Source: Clostridia bacterium (lineage in GTDB: Bacteria; Bacillota; Clostridia; Christensenellales; DTU072). From it: 61,065 nucleotides of DNA. The position numbers and the translations under genes are program-made. The stretch lies in the NCBI GenBank assembly GCA_016297005.1, contig JAEDHK010000009.1, forward strand, positions 1-61,065, given 5' to 3'. The notes under the pieces were generated by a model that made no database searches, was not told the origin of the DNA, and worked only from the letters and a program-made list of their open reading frames with translations. Below are positions 31,371 to 40,237 of this stretch, in pieces. Within the stretch, counting starts at the first letter, position 1. Every line of letters begins with the position of its first letter.

Positions 31371-32165
31371 TTAAAAAATGCTTTTAAGGTACTCTTTTTT
31401 GATTTTTCCGTATTCATCGATTTGCGTTTCCGGAACGGAAATCGTTCGTTTTTCGTAAGAAAGCATGGAAAAAAGAAGAGTCAGTAAGGGCATAACCGCC
31501 ACGAAAGCACACCCCGTATAAACAGGTTGCTGATCGGCGATCAGCGCGCACGCGACGAGTCCGAGCGCACAGACAAATTGCAATAAAGATATCCATCCGA
31601 ACCCGATTTTTTTATACGTTCCGTCCCCTTTTCTTTTCGCGCACATAGCGCATAAAGAAACTGCGAGCGTAACCAAAGAAAGAACAACGTAAAAGACGGA
31701 AAATCCGGCTATGGCGTACCCGTATACCTTTCCGTCGCCGGAAAACAGTGCGGAAAGGGCTGTTTCTCCTCCGATCGCACCGAGAAACCCGTCCGTAAAT
31801 GCGACTTTATCGCCGAATATGTAAAGATATTTCCGGACAAAATCTATTTTTAAATACGAAAGAACGGTATACGCAAGTTCTACAAGCGATAAAAGAAAGA
31901 TTAAAAACAAGAAGAACATTCTGCGGGTATAATACCCGGTAAAGTCCATTGTCCTCGGCGGATTTTTCGGATAGGTGGGGGCGACGAAACTCTTGTTTTT
32001 GCTCTGCGAAAAGAAACTGTCTACGTTTGCCGTCAGCGTTCCGCGACCCTGCGTATAGTCAGAGTGATAATGACTGGCAAGCAGATCGAGATTGCGAATA
32101 AAATCGGCGTCGGAAAGGGCGCGATAATCCACAAATCGCTCTTTTTCATATTTAGGCGCGTCCAT
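31371..32165 (-). CDS. Four-TM membrane protein of the MDAPK subtype (cluster gene 2)
   Basis: 264 residues with GGAGG upstream. It begins MDAPKYEK and continues YRALSDADFIRNLDLLASHYHSDY, echoing the head of the 27945-28583 protein. TM1 lies at about 82-104. A 50-residue outer loop follows (FGDKVAFTDGFLGAIGG; the partner has FDGKDAVTFALDF in the same place), then TM2, a basic loop (CAKRKGDGTYKKIG), TM3 and TM4 (MPLLTLLFSML). Function unknown. The two MDAPK proteins form a subgroup of the cluster. Confidence 0.78.
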   Translation of the reverse strand: MDAPKYEKERFVDYRALSDADFIRNLDLLASHYHSDYTQGRGTLTANVDSFFSQSKNKSFVAPTYPKNPPRTMDFTGYYTRRMFFLFLIFLLSLVELAYTVLSYLKIDFVRKYLYIFGDKVAFTDGFLGAIGGETALSALFSGDGKVYGYAIAGFSVFYVVLSLVTLAVSLCAMCAKRKGDGTYKKIGFGWISLLQFVCALGLVACALIADQQPVYTGCAFVAVMPLLTLLFSMLSYEKRTISVPETQIDEYGKIKKEYLKSIF

Positions 32166-32273
32166 TTTTTTCCTCCGATTATGGCAAAGGAGCTGTATGA
32201 TACGCCTCCTCTTCCTCCAACGATATTTATCGAAAAGTCATTGTCTTTCCCGTTTCGTTTATACGGGAAGCGC

Positions 32274-33698
32274 TCACTTCAAGAAAAAGAATACGAGATG
32301 AGCGGCCGCAATGAACAAGAACACCAGCAGGATTAACACCCAGCCGCCTTTCGACTTCTTTCCGCCGATAAGCAGTACCAATCCCTGAATAAACGCCCCG
32401 TATGTCAAAAAGATATACGCTGCGCAAAGAATGGGGAAGAGCATCTGCGTGAAATTCATAGAGCCGAAGTTGTTAATGAGCTCCATGATGCGCTCAAACG
32501 GAACGCCTCCTCCCACCAGAGCGTCGCTGATCAACGGCGTATTAAAGAAAGAAAAGAACATAACGATTGCGGCAAGAAGTATTTCCAAAATTCCAAGGAA
32601 ACGAACGCCGCCCTCTTTCTTTTTCTTTTCGGGCGCGAAAACAAGAGGCTCTTGATCGTACTCTTCTTCTTCCGGCGCATCGGGAACGAATTTATAAAGC
32701 ATACGCGGTTGATTCGGATCGTATTGATAAACCGGTTGCTGGCTGTTCAAATAAGGAACGATCGCCAAAGGCTGCACGTTGAGCGGGGCGGGATTAACGT
32801 CCGGATAAGGCGCTCCCGGATAAAAAGCCGCTCTACCCCCGCGACCGAATATCTCGCGTTCGGCCCGCAGTCTTTCTTCTACGGCGCGCTGAATACCTTC
32901 CCTCTCGGCGTCGTGCTTTGCTTGTTCGTACTTGGTAATACGCTCGGTCTCTTCTTTTATTCTTTCCATCGCGGCGCGTTCGGAAGATTCTCTTTCCAGG
33001 CGGATACGATCCTCCGTACTTTGCTCGGCGGCGATAACTTTCATTACGGCGCGTCTGGCAGCGTCTTTTTCTACGGCATCCACAGACTCGGCCAAAGAAC
33101 GGTTGGCTTCTTTTTGTATCTCGGCACGCGCAAGATTAATCCTCTCTTCGGCGGCCTGCTCGATACCGGCGCGCTCGGATACGATTTTTTGTGCGGCGGC
33201 GTATAACGCCTTTTCGCGCTCTACACGAAGGGTTTCTTCCGTCTCGCGCGCTTTTCCGGCAATAGCCTCTTCCGCTCTACGCTCCGCTTCTATCACCCGT
33301 AACGCTGCGTCGCGGGCGGCAAGACGTTGAATCGCGTCTACGTCCTGTTCGCGTCTGACCGCCTCTTGCGCTTCGATCTGCGCCCTCTCGTCGGCAACGC
33401 GTTCTTCCACCAAGCGAACAAGCTGCATGTCCTGCGCTTCTTTCCGTTCCAATTCCGCCTGAGCCATTTCGGTCGCCATCGTCTCACGGAAACTCTGCGC
33501 CTGCTTGGTTTTGCTCATGACGTTAAGATATTCGTTTCTCGGACGTCTTTTTCCGCAACGCAAGCATTTTCCGGCAACAATAGGATTGACTTTTCCGCAA
33601 TATGCGCAAATATAAGAAAGCTGTTCCTGCCCTACACTGGCATTGAACTGCGCTGTCCGAACCGGCTGGGTCTTATCGGTCATGTTCGTTTCTGCCAT
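32274..33698 (-). CDS. Zinc-ribbon, coiled-coil membrane protein with QP-VPY motif (cluster gene 1)
   Basis: 474 residues and the first gene of the cluster, with AGGAG seven bases before the ATG. Order: a zinc ribbon at about 30-52 (CAYCG and CLRCGKRRP, then NEYLNVMSK); a long Ala/Glu/Arg coiled coil (about 70-285, with the repeated phrase ERREAE/EERIRLERE); the motif at about 307-324 (QPLAIVPYLNSQQPVYQY); an acidic stretch (PEEEEYD); then three hydrophobic helices. It unites in one polypeptide modules that are separate in the other cluster genes: the ribbon of 26552, the motif of 29742 and membrane helices. That makes it the likely organiser of an assembly, which is inference. The coiled coil suggests oligomerisation. 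Confidence 0.82.
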   Translation of the reverse strand: MAETNMTDKTQPVRTAQFNASVGQEQLSYICAYCGKVNPIVAGKCLRCGKRRPRNEYLNVMSKTKQAQSFRETMATEMAQAELERKEAQDMQLVRLVEERVADERAQIEAQEAVRREQDVDAIQRLAARDAALRVIEAERRAEEAIAGKARETEETLRVEREKALYAAAQKIVSERAGIEQAAEERINLARAEIQKEANRSLAESVDAVEKDAARRAVMKVIAAEQSTEDRIRLERESSERAAMERIKEETERITKYEQAKHDAEREGIQRAVEERLRAEREIFGRGGRAAFYPGAPYPDVNPAPLNVQPLAIVPYLNSQQPVYQYDPNQPRMLYKFVPDAPEEEEYDQEPLVFAPEKKKKEGGVRFLGILEILLAAIVMFFSFFNTPLISDALVGGGVPFERIMELINNFGSMNFTQMLFPILCAAYIFLTYGAFIQGLVLLIGGKKSKGGWVLILLVFLFIAAAHLVFFFLK

Positions 33699-33768
33699 CT
33701 TGTTCTCCTTGTATCAAGAATACCAAAGCGTTTTTCGAGGTCGTCCGAAGACAAACCTCGTCCTTTAC

Positions 33769-33797
33769 ATTATATATGCTAAAGATTTTTTTTTCAA
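33769..33797 (-). promoter_or_regulatory. Promoter of the ten-gene unknown cluster
   Basis: Minus-strand TTGAAA, 17 bases, TATAAT. Transcription would start near 33762, about 64 bases before the first ATG. It lies in the short gap between glnS and the cluster, so the cluster has its own promoter. Confidence 0.75.
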
Positions 33798-33842
33798 GAG
33801 TTTTTTCTCAAAAAAGCGGTAAATATTTCCTTATTTCTCTTT

Positions 33843-35468
33843 TTATCTTTTATTAAAGCTGTCTTTCAAACCGACGACGCGATAAAACAGCAACCCGCTT
33901 TCCGATTTTTCGGCGAGCTTATAATAAGCCGAACGCATAAATTGGAAGCAAGAGTCCACCTTTTTCTCCATGATCCACGGTTCAACCAACGCGCCTTCGG
34001 TCACTTCGAGAGAATTCGGGTTGATCCTGTCGTCAAATTGCTTGTTGCCATCTACTTCGTCTACAAGAAGGCTCTCGTATTTGTTGAGCGTCGCTTTGAC
34101 GGCGCTGTGCTTCGGCACCCATTGTACCACGCCCTTTACCTTGATGGCAGCGTTAACGCCTCCCTCTTTGGAATCAGGGATCAGGTTGCAGCGTACGAGC
34201 GTAACGCGACCGTTTTCTTCTTCGTGCGAAACGTATTGCAAAATGTACGCGCCTTTCAGACGAACCATGCCGCCGGGAACCAATCTGTGATACTTCGGCG
34301 GGGGGACGACGGCAAAGTCGGCTCTTTCGATATAAATCTCTTTCTCAAAAGGAATCGTATGCGTTCCGGCCTCGGGATGATTCGGATTATTGAGCACCGT
34401 AATCTCTTCGACGTCTCCGGCGTTTTCGATAAAGACGGGTAACGGATCCTCCACGGCCATTATACGGTCGGCGGTATCGTTAAGGACGTCTCTTACACAG
34501 TGTTCGAGCGCGGCGGGATCGACTTCGCTGTTGGCTTTGGCTACGCCGACCATCGCGCAGAATTCGCGAATGGCCTGCGCCGGATAACCGCGCTTACGCA
34601 TACCGCTCAGCGTGGGCATGCGGGGGTCGTCCCACCCCGTCACAACGCCGGTATCGACCAATTTTTTCAAATATCTTTTACTCATAATGGTATTTTTGAT
34701 ATTTAAGCGAGCAAATTCGTACTGATGCGGAGGATTGGTAAAGCCGCAATGTTCCGTCACCCAATCGTAAAGGGGGCGATGATCCTCAAATTCAAGGGTG
34801 CAGATAGAATGCGTCACGCCTTCGAGCGCGTCTTCTATCGGGTGAGCAAAATCGTACATCGGATAAATCAGCCACGCGTCGCCGGTATGATGATGGGTGG
34901 CGCGCAAAATACGATAAATAACAGGGTCGCGCATATTGAGATTACTGCTTGCCATATCGATCTTTGCACGGAGCACTTTGCTTCCGTCGGGGTACTTACC
35001 TTCGCGCATCTCGGTAAATAAACGAAGATTCTCTTCCACGCTGCGGTTACGATAGGGGCTCTCTTTCCCCGGCTCGGTCAGGCTGCCGCGCGTCGCGCGG
35101 ATTTCTTCCGCGGACAGATCGCAAACGTATGCGTCGCCTTGACGAATCAATTTAAGCGCCAGCTCGTACGTCTGTTCGAAATAGTCGCTCGCATAACACT
35201 CTTTATCCCACTCGAACCCCAACCATCGAATATCGTCTTTAATGCTCTCCACGTACTCCACGTCTTCTTTGGTCGGGTTCGTATCGTCGTAACGGAGATT
35301 GCATTTGCCGTGATATTTTTGTTTGATACCGAAATTGATGCAAAGGCTTTTCGCATGTCCAATGTGCAAATAGCCGTTCGGCTCGGGCGGAAATCTGGTC
35401 AGTATTTCCTTATGAACGTTGTTTTCAAGATCGCTTTCCACGATCGCTTCGATAAAATTGTTTGCCAT
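33843..35468 (-). CDS. glnS: Glutaminyl-tRNA synthetase
   Basis: 541 residues. It charges tRNA-Gln with glutamine directly. Class I signatures: FPPEPNGYLHIGHAK (HIGH) and IMSKRYLKK (KMSKS variant), LRYDDTNP, and a full C-terminal anticodon-binding beta-barrel. The length is normal for bacterial GlnRS. Many Firmicutes lack glnS and use GatCAB instead; its presence is common in uncultured gut Clostridia. The start at 35468 has only GAGG 13 bases upstream, a weak site. The 163-base gap upstream holds several hairpins rather than a T-box. Confidence 0.95.
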   Translation of the reverse strand: MANNFIEAIVESDLENNVHKEILTRFPPEPNGYLHIGHAKSLCINFGIKQKYHGKCNLRYDDTNPTKEDVEYVESIKDDIRWLGFEWDKECYASDYFEQTYELALKLIRQGDAYVCDLSAEEIRATRGSLTEPGKESPYRNRSVEENLRLFTEMREGKYPDGSKVLRAKIDMASSNLNMRDPVIYRILRATHHHTGDAWLIYPMYDFAHPIEDALEGVTHSICTLEFEDHRPLYDWVTEHCGFTNPPHQYEFARLNIKNTIMSKRYLKKLVDTGVVTGWDDPRMPTLSGMRKRGYPAQAIREFCAMVGVAKANSEVDPAALEHCVRDVLNDTADRIMAVEDPLPVFIENAGDVEEITVLNNPNHPEAGTHTIPFEKEIYIERADFAVVPPPKYHRLVPGGMVRLKGAYILQYVSHEEENGRVTLVRCNLIPDSKEGGVNAAIKVKGVVQWVPKHSAVKATLNKYESLLVDEVDGNKQFDDRINPNSLEVTEGALVEPWIMEKKVDSCFQFMRSAYYKLAEKSESGLLFYRVVGLKDSFNKR

Positions 35469-35479
35469 ATATAGTAAAA

Positions 35480-35631
35480 AACCTCGTTATCGCCGTTTTC
35501 CGGCGATCTGTTATTTTTCTTCCGTTTTAAAATAAGTATGCGGAGCCATATCGATCGCTCCGCAAAAGAATACCGGCGATCGGTCGGATCCGACGGCGCC
35601 GAGTTATCCGGTCCGGCAAATCGCCGGTTTA
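35480..35631 (-). other. Hairpin-rich gap between the 422-residue protein gene and glnS
   Basis: On the minus strand, in order: CCGGCGATTTGCCGG, GTCGGATCCGAC, TGCGGAGC/GCTCCGCA followed by TACTTATTTT (terminator-like), and ATCGCCG/CGGCGAT just before glnS. The TGCGGAGC stem may terminate the upstream gene. I find no T-box signature (no AGGGTGG-type element) and no clear glnS promoter. Confidence 0.5.
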
Positions 35632-36900
35632 CTATTCTCCGATGAGCTTAAAGTACTTGTCGGCGAGCTTACCGAGATAGTCGGTAATCGCAGCCTGACA
35701 GGTAGGATCGTCCAACGCCGCCAATGCCTGATCGAGCAATACGCCCATATTTTCAAGATCTCTCGGATCGGTGTTTCTGTCATACAGAGCGTCGTCGCAA
35801 ATGTGCAAAACGGTCTCCACCCAATCGAAGGTCTGTTCTTCGGTCATGTCGGTGAAATCAACCGCCGGTTCCGGAGCGGGTTCTTCCGGCTCTTCCGCCT
35901 TTTTCAGAAGATTTCGGATCATCTCTTCGTTGTCGAGAGCATACCGCACGAACTCTTCGTTATTCAACGTATCGTCGAGCAAAGCGACCTGTTCCGGCGT
36001 AAGCGGATTTTCTTCCTTTTCCGGCTCTTCGACGGGCGCTTCTTCCGCAGGGGCGGGCTCTTCGTTCTTTTCTTCGATGCCCATGCTCCTCAGAACGTCG
36101 CTGACGGAGGGCAATTCGTCTCCGATGGGATCGACCGTCTTAGGAACGGTAATGACTTCTATCATGTCTTCGTCCAGACGTCCGGCAATAAGTTCTTCGA
36201 CGCGCTTATTAATCTCGGCCAGGTTATCGCTTACAAAAGCGTCTTCTTCTTTCTCCGCAACGAAAACGCGCTCGTCCAGAATTTCACAAAAACTGGCATA
36301 CGCCATCGAAAGACGACGAATCTTTTTTCCGTAAACGATATCGAGCGACAGACAGAAAATAACGAATAATCCGATGGGGATAATCAAAAATTCAAGAGCG
36401 AGGATAATGCCGGCGACGCTTCCGACGTCGAGAGCGTTCGGATTGACGTTGGTGCAATAGTAGTATCCGAGCAAACCGCTCAACACCCAGACGATGGTGC
36501 CGAGAATAACGAAAAGCGATTTGCCGACAGTGCGCTTACCGTTGAATTCGGAAGTCGAAAGCACGTTCCTTGCCGGAAAGTAGTCGGACGGTACGCCCAC
36601 TCTTTGATCCATGAACAGCGACCAACCGGAAGAAACCGCGTCGGGATGCTTCTTTATCTCGTCGTACACAACGTCGACGTTCTCGTCGGTAATAGGGCCC
36701 ATCGAGGCGATTTTTTTGGAACCGGCAATCAGTAACTTGGTATACTTGGCTATCTTGCTTGCGGACGTAAGACCGAGGCATACGCAGAATATAACAAGCA
36801 ACAGGATCCCGCCGATTACGCCCAACTTAACGGGCATATCAATGCTCGTCAGAAAGGCATTGCCTAATTTGTCGAAGAGTTTGTCAAGGATGTCGTACAT
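35632..36900 (-). CDS. Three-TM protein with long acidic cytoplasmic tail
   Basis: 422 residues, not recognised. TM1 lies at about 27-48, TM2 and TM3 at about 127-185. Between TM1 and TM2 is a 75-residue soluble part (KIAKYTKLLIAGSKKIASMG, then DQRVGVPSDYF). After TM3 comes a cytoplasmic helix, then a Pro/Glu-rich linker (EEPAPAEEAPVEEPEKEE) and a helical C-terminal domain (WVETVLHICDDALYD). The helix spacing loosely recalls MotA/ExbB-type channel proteins, but I see no conserved proton-channel signature, so I leave it unnamed. AGGAG lies ten bases before the ATG. It seems monocistronic from the promoter at 36937-36964. Confidence 0.75.
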   Translation of the reverse strand: MYDILDKLFDKLGNAFLTSIDMPVKLGVIGGILLLVIFCVCLGLTSASKIAKYTKLLIAGSKKIASMGPITDENVDVVYDEIKKHPDAVSSGWSLFMDQRVGVPSDYFPARNVLSTSEFNGKRTVGKSLFVILGTIVWVLSGLLGYYYCTNVNPNALDVGSVAGIILALEFLIIPIGLFVIFCLSLDIVYGKKIRRLSMAYASFCEILDERVFVAEKEEDAFVSDNLAEINKRVEELIAGRLDEDMIEVITVPKTVDPIGDELPSVSDVLRSMGIEEKNEEPAPAEEAPVEEPEKEENPLTPEQVALLDDTLNNEEFVRYALDNEEMIRNLLKKAEEPEEPAPEPAVDFTDMTEEQTFDWVETVLHICDDALYDRNTDPRDLENMGVLLDQALAALDDPTCQAAITDYLGKLADKYFKLIGE

Positions 36901-36936
36901 GTCGCTTTTACTCCTGAATCACGGATTATGAAACAA

Positions 36937-36964
36937 TTATAGCATAAAAAAAAATTTTTGCAAC
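36937..36964 (-). promoter_or_regulatory. Promoter of the 422-residue membrane protein
   Basis: Minus-strand TTGCAA, 16 bases (A/T-rich), TATAAT, with a leader of about 30 bases before the ATG at 36900. Confidence 0.65.
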
Positions 36965-37015
36965 ACGTTTTTTGCTTTTTATACGAAAATACCGCCCCCG
37001 CGAAAAGATACTATT

Positions 37016-40000
37016 TCAGAAACGAACCGTTTCTCCGTTGTTCAGATTGTACAAGAAAGCGGTCGAGACCGGTTTTTTCAGGATTTCTTCCACGGCGCGC
37101 TTGTACAAATATATCTGTTCTGAGTATCTTTTCTTTAACTTTTCGGCTTCCAAACGGCTCATTTTGTAATCCACGAGCATAAACGTGTCGTCCGGCAACT
37201 CGACAAGCAGGTCGATCACGCCCTGGATCAGCACTTTATCCGCGGCACCTTTATAAGGATATGCATATGCGATAAAGGGATATTCTCTGTGACAAACGCA
37301 GGAGCGTAAAACGGCCATATCGGGCGCGAGGACGACGTTGCGTATCTTTTCGCAATCGACAAGAGCCGCCTCCTCTTCCGTCAGCAATCCCTCTTTGATC
37401 AGACGTCCGACTTCGACACGAACCTCTTCCGTCGTGCGTACGGAAAAATCAATATATCGTAAAACGGCATGCATGGCGTTTCCTCTCCGGATATCGACGT
37501 CGTCGCCGTCTTTGCGGACGACGCGGATCGCCGCGTCGCGCTCTTCTCTTTTCAGAATGCCCGATACGCTGGTTTTTGCATACGTCGTCGTCCCTTCCGA
37601 ATAAGGATAGCTCTTTTCAAGCGCGGAGAAGTCGAGTTTTTTCGGAGCGACCTCCGTTTTTTTCGTTTCGCATTCAGCCGCCTCAGGCAACGGAAAAAAG
37701 TAGCGGGCGAACGCGCCGTTTTTACGCCGCGCGAACGTCAGCATATCCATCACGCAGGCGGCCTCTTCTCCTTCTTTCTCAAACGGTTTTTCTTCGCCGA
37801 TCAGAATAAGTTCTTCCTGGGCTCGGGTAAAGGCCACGTACGTTAATCTGAGTTCCCCTTCTTTTTCTTCTTCTGCCTTTTTCATTTGCATAACGTACAA
37901 CGGAAAAGTCTTTTGAACCGAATGCCCTTCTTCGTCAAAGCGATTGACGGCAACGCCAAGTTCCCGATCGCACAAAATCTGTCCGCCGCTTCTGCCTCCG
38001 CTTTGTCTGGAAATATAAGGTATAAAAACAACGGGAAACTCCAATCCTTTACTTCCGTGAGCGGTGATCAACGTAACGGCCGAAGGAGGTGCCGGAGGCG
38101 TATTGCCGTCGTATATCTCGTCGTAATATTCGACGAATTCTCCCACGCTCATGCGTCCGGCCTGCTTTTCGGCAAACAGAATAAAAGCGTTTATTCTCGC
38201 TATACGACCTTTCCGCATCAGAACGGCGTCGTAGCCGGACCTTATGATCTCGCGCATCAAATCGGCGACCGACATGTACTCGGCGCAAAACCGCCACCTC
38301 TCCATTCGCTCGAAACAGGCGTTCCTTTTTTCGACCAGTTCTTTTTCTCCGTCGTATTTTCTTAACGCTTCCGAAAAAGAAACGTCGGGAGAAAAGAGCC
38401 GTATTTTCATTAATTCTTCGGAACCGAATCCGAATAAGCCGATCAGGACGTTGACCAACGGAATATCGTTTTCATCGTTCAAAAGGATCCTGAGACAGTC
38501 TATCAGGGTTTCTCTTTCCGCAAAAACGTCTTTTCTCTCTTTCGCCACGTAATACGGAACGTTCCGTTCTTTCAACGCTTCGGCAACGGAAGCGATCATG
38601 TCGTTCGTGCGGACCAGAACGGCTATATCTTTATATCTACGTTTTCCTTCGCGCACCATCCGTTCCGCCTCGATCGCAACGAATTCGGCTTCCCGATCTC
38701 TCTTTTTTTGTTTTGGCGCGGTCTTGACGCGATATATCTTTCCCCTCTCGGTCTGTACGTCGCTTTTTTCTTTCGGATAGGTATAAACGCGCACGGCGTT
38801 CTCGACGCCCTTTTCATGCAGTCCGCCCCGAAGAAGAGCCTCCCGACGATAGTTTACCCCGCCGAATTCGCTCGTCATAATCTCCGAAAAGACCTCGTTG
38901 GTAAAGTTCAGCACCGCATCACAGGAACGATAATTATCATTGAGCGTACAATTCGTCCCTTTGTTCGACGCTTCGTAAAAACTCTTTCTGTCGTTGAAGA
39001 TCTTCGGTTCGGCGTAGCGAAAAAGATAAATGGCCTGTTTGACGTCGCCCACCGCAAAAAGATTATCGCCCCGTCCGATCCTTTCGAGCAGAGCCTCTTG
39101 CAAATAATTGGTATCCTGATATTCGTCAATAAAAATACAGTCGTATTTCTTACTGATCTCTTCTCGCAAAGCGTCCTGCCGCAGAATGGTCAGCGCCGCG
39201 CGCTCGGCGTCGGTAAAGTCCACCGCCGAACGCGTCTTTTTGCGCGCTGCGTATTCTTTTTCGTTATCTCTGTAAAGTTCTACGAGAACGTCGGTAATAA
39301 ACGCGGGCGACCTGTCGGCAAAGAACAGTTCCCGGGCGGTTTCCGCTTCTTTTTTCATTTCTTTCGCGCCGCTTATAGCCCGGTTCATCGTCTCTTTCAG
39401 ATAGGACGTCGCCTTTCCTTTTTCCACAATGGTATCGGCATAAGCGCGCATCGCCGGCAATCCTCCGATCTCCTCGAAATATCCTTTAATATCGGCCGAC
39501 CCTGCGCGAGTAAGGCGCAACAGGATATCTCTGAACGCTTCTTCGTTCTTATCCGAAAATCCCTCCTGGCTTCTCAGATCCAGCGCTTCTTTGCAGGTTT
39601 CTTTCAGCCGGGCCGCTTTTTTTCTTACGCGGGAAAGATAATATTCTTCCGCGGCAAAAAGACCGTCGTCGGCGTTCTTTAAAAACAAGTCGGGATCTTC
39701 CTGCGCATTCAGAAAAGTCCGCAATGCGGATACGGCGTCCTTGATGCCGTCCGTCTTTCTTTTGCGAGAAAAGTATTCGAGCGCTTTTAAAAAGTCCGGC
39801 CGGCCTTCGACAATTTTGCGTTCGAGCACTCTGTCCATACATTCGTCCCATAACTTGTTTTCTTCATCTTCGTCCAGAATGGAACAGGACGGATCAACGT
39901 TGACCGCCGAAAAATATTTTTTCATCAACGAAAAACAAAAACTGTTGATGGTGCATACGTCGGCGAACGGGACGTACTCCAATTGCTTACGGATCCTCTC

Positions 40001-40237
40001 CGATTCCTTACCGAACGAAAGACGCTTGTACATCTTTTCGACGAGTTTATTTTTCATGTCCTGCGCCGCGGCTCGGGTAAACGTCATCACGAGAATACGC
40101 CGGATATCGGCGCCGTCTTCAAGCATCCGTATGATTTTTTCGATCAGCACGGTAGTCTTACCGCTCCCTGCGGAGGCCGATACAAGAACGTTCCCGCGTG
40201 AGGATAAAACGGCTTTTTGATCGTTACTCCATTCCAT
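37016..40237 (-). CDS. addA: ATP-dependent helicase/nuclease subunit A
   Basis: 1,073 residues. It is the motor subunit of AddAB, which unwinds and resects double-strand breaks to load RecA. UvrD-type motifs: Walker A SASAGSGKTT near residue 22, TFTRAAA, DEYQDTN (motif II), VGDVKQAIYLFR, ITAHGSKGLEFPVVF and TYVAFTRAQEEL. The C-terminal PD-(D/E)xK nuclease shows GVIDLLVE and LVDYKMSR, so both helicase and nuclease appear active. It is somewhat shorter than the B. subtilis protein (about 1,230). It overlaps addB by 14 bases, which indicates coupled translation and a fixed subunit ratio. Confidence 0.95.
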   Translation of the reverse strand: MEWSNDQKAVLSSRGNVLVSASAGSGKTTVLIEKIIRMLEDGADIRRILVMTFTRAAAQDMKNKLVEKMYKRLSFGKESERIRKQLEYVPFADVCTINSFCFSLMKKYFSAVNVDPSCSILDEDEENKLWDECMDRVLERKIVEGRPDFLKALEYFSRKRKTDGIKDAVSALRTFLNAQEDPDLFLKNADDGLFAAEEYYLSRVRKKAARLKETCKEALDLRSQEGFSDKNEEAFRDILLRLTRAGSADIKGYFEEIGGLPAMRAYADTIVEKGKATSYLKETMNRAISGAKEMKKEAETARELFFADRSPAFITDVLVELYRDNEKEYAARKKTRSAVDFTDAERAALTILRQDALREEISKKYDCIFIDEYQDTNYLQEALLERIGRGDNLFAVGDVKQAIYLFRYAEPKIFNDRKSFYEASNKGTNCTLNDNYRSCDAVLNFTNEVFSEIMTSEFGGVNYRREALLRGGLHEKGVENAVRVYTYPKEKSDVQTERGKIYRVKTAPKQKKRDREAEFVAIEAERMVREGKRRYKDIAVLVRTNDMIASVAEALKERNVPYYVAKERKDVFAERETLIDCLRILLNDENDIPLVNVLIGLFGFGSEELMKIRLFSPDVSFSEALRKYDGEKELVEKRNACFERMERWRFCAEYMSVADLMREIIRSGYDAVLMRKGRIARINAFILFAEKQAGRMSVGEFVEYYDEIYDGNTPPAPPSAVTLITAHGSKGLEFPVVFIPYISRQSGGRSGGQILCDRELGVAVNRFDEEGHSVQKTFPLYVMQMKKAEEEKEGELRLTYVAFTRAQEELILIGEEKPFEKEGEEAACVMDMLTFARRKNGAFARYFFPLPEAAECETKKTEVAPKKLDFSALEKSYPYSEGTTTYAKTSVSGILKREERDAAIRVVRKDGDDVDIRRGNAMHAVLRYIDFSVRTTEEVRVEVGRLIKEGLLTEEEAALVDCEKIRNVVLAPDMAVLRSCVCHREYPFIAYAYPYKGAADKVLIQGVIDLLVELPDDTFMLVDYKMSRLEAEKLKKRYSEQIYLYKRAVEEILKKPVSTAFLYNLNNGETVRF

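Noticed and set aside
35469..35631. Possible T-box leader for glnS
   Set aside because: The gap is short and the conserved T-box sequence and antiterminator pair are absent; only independent hairpins are seen.
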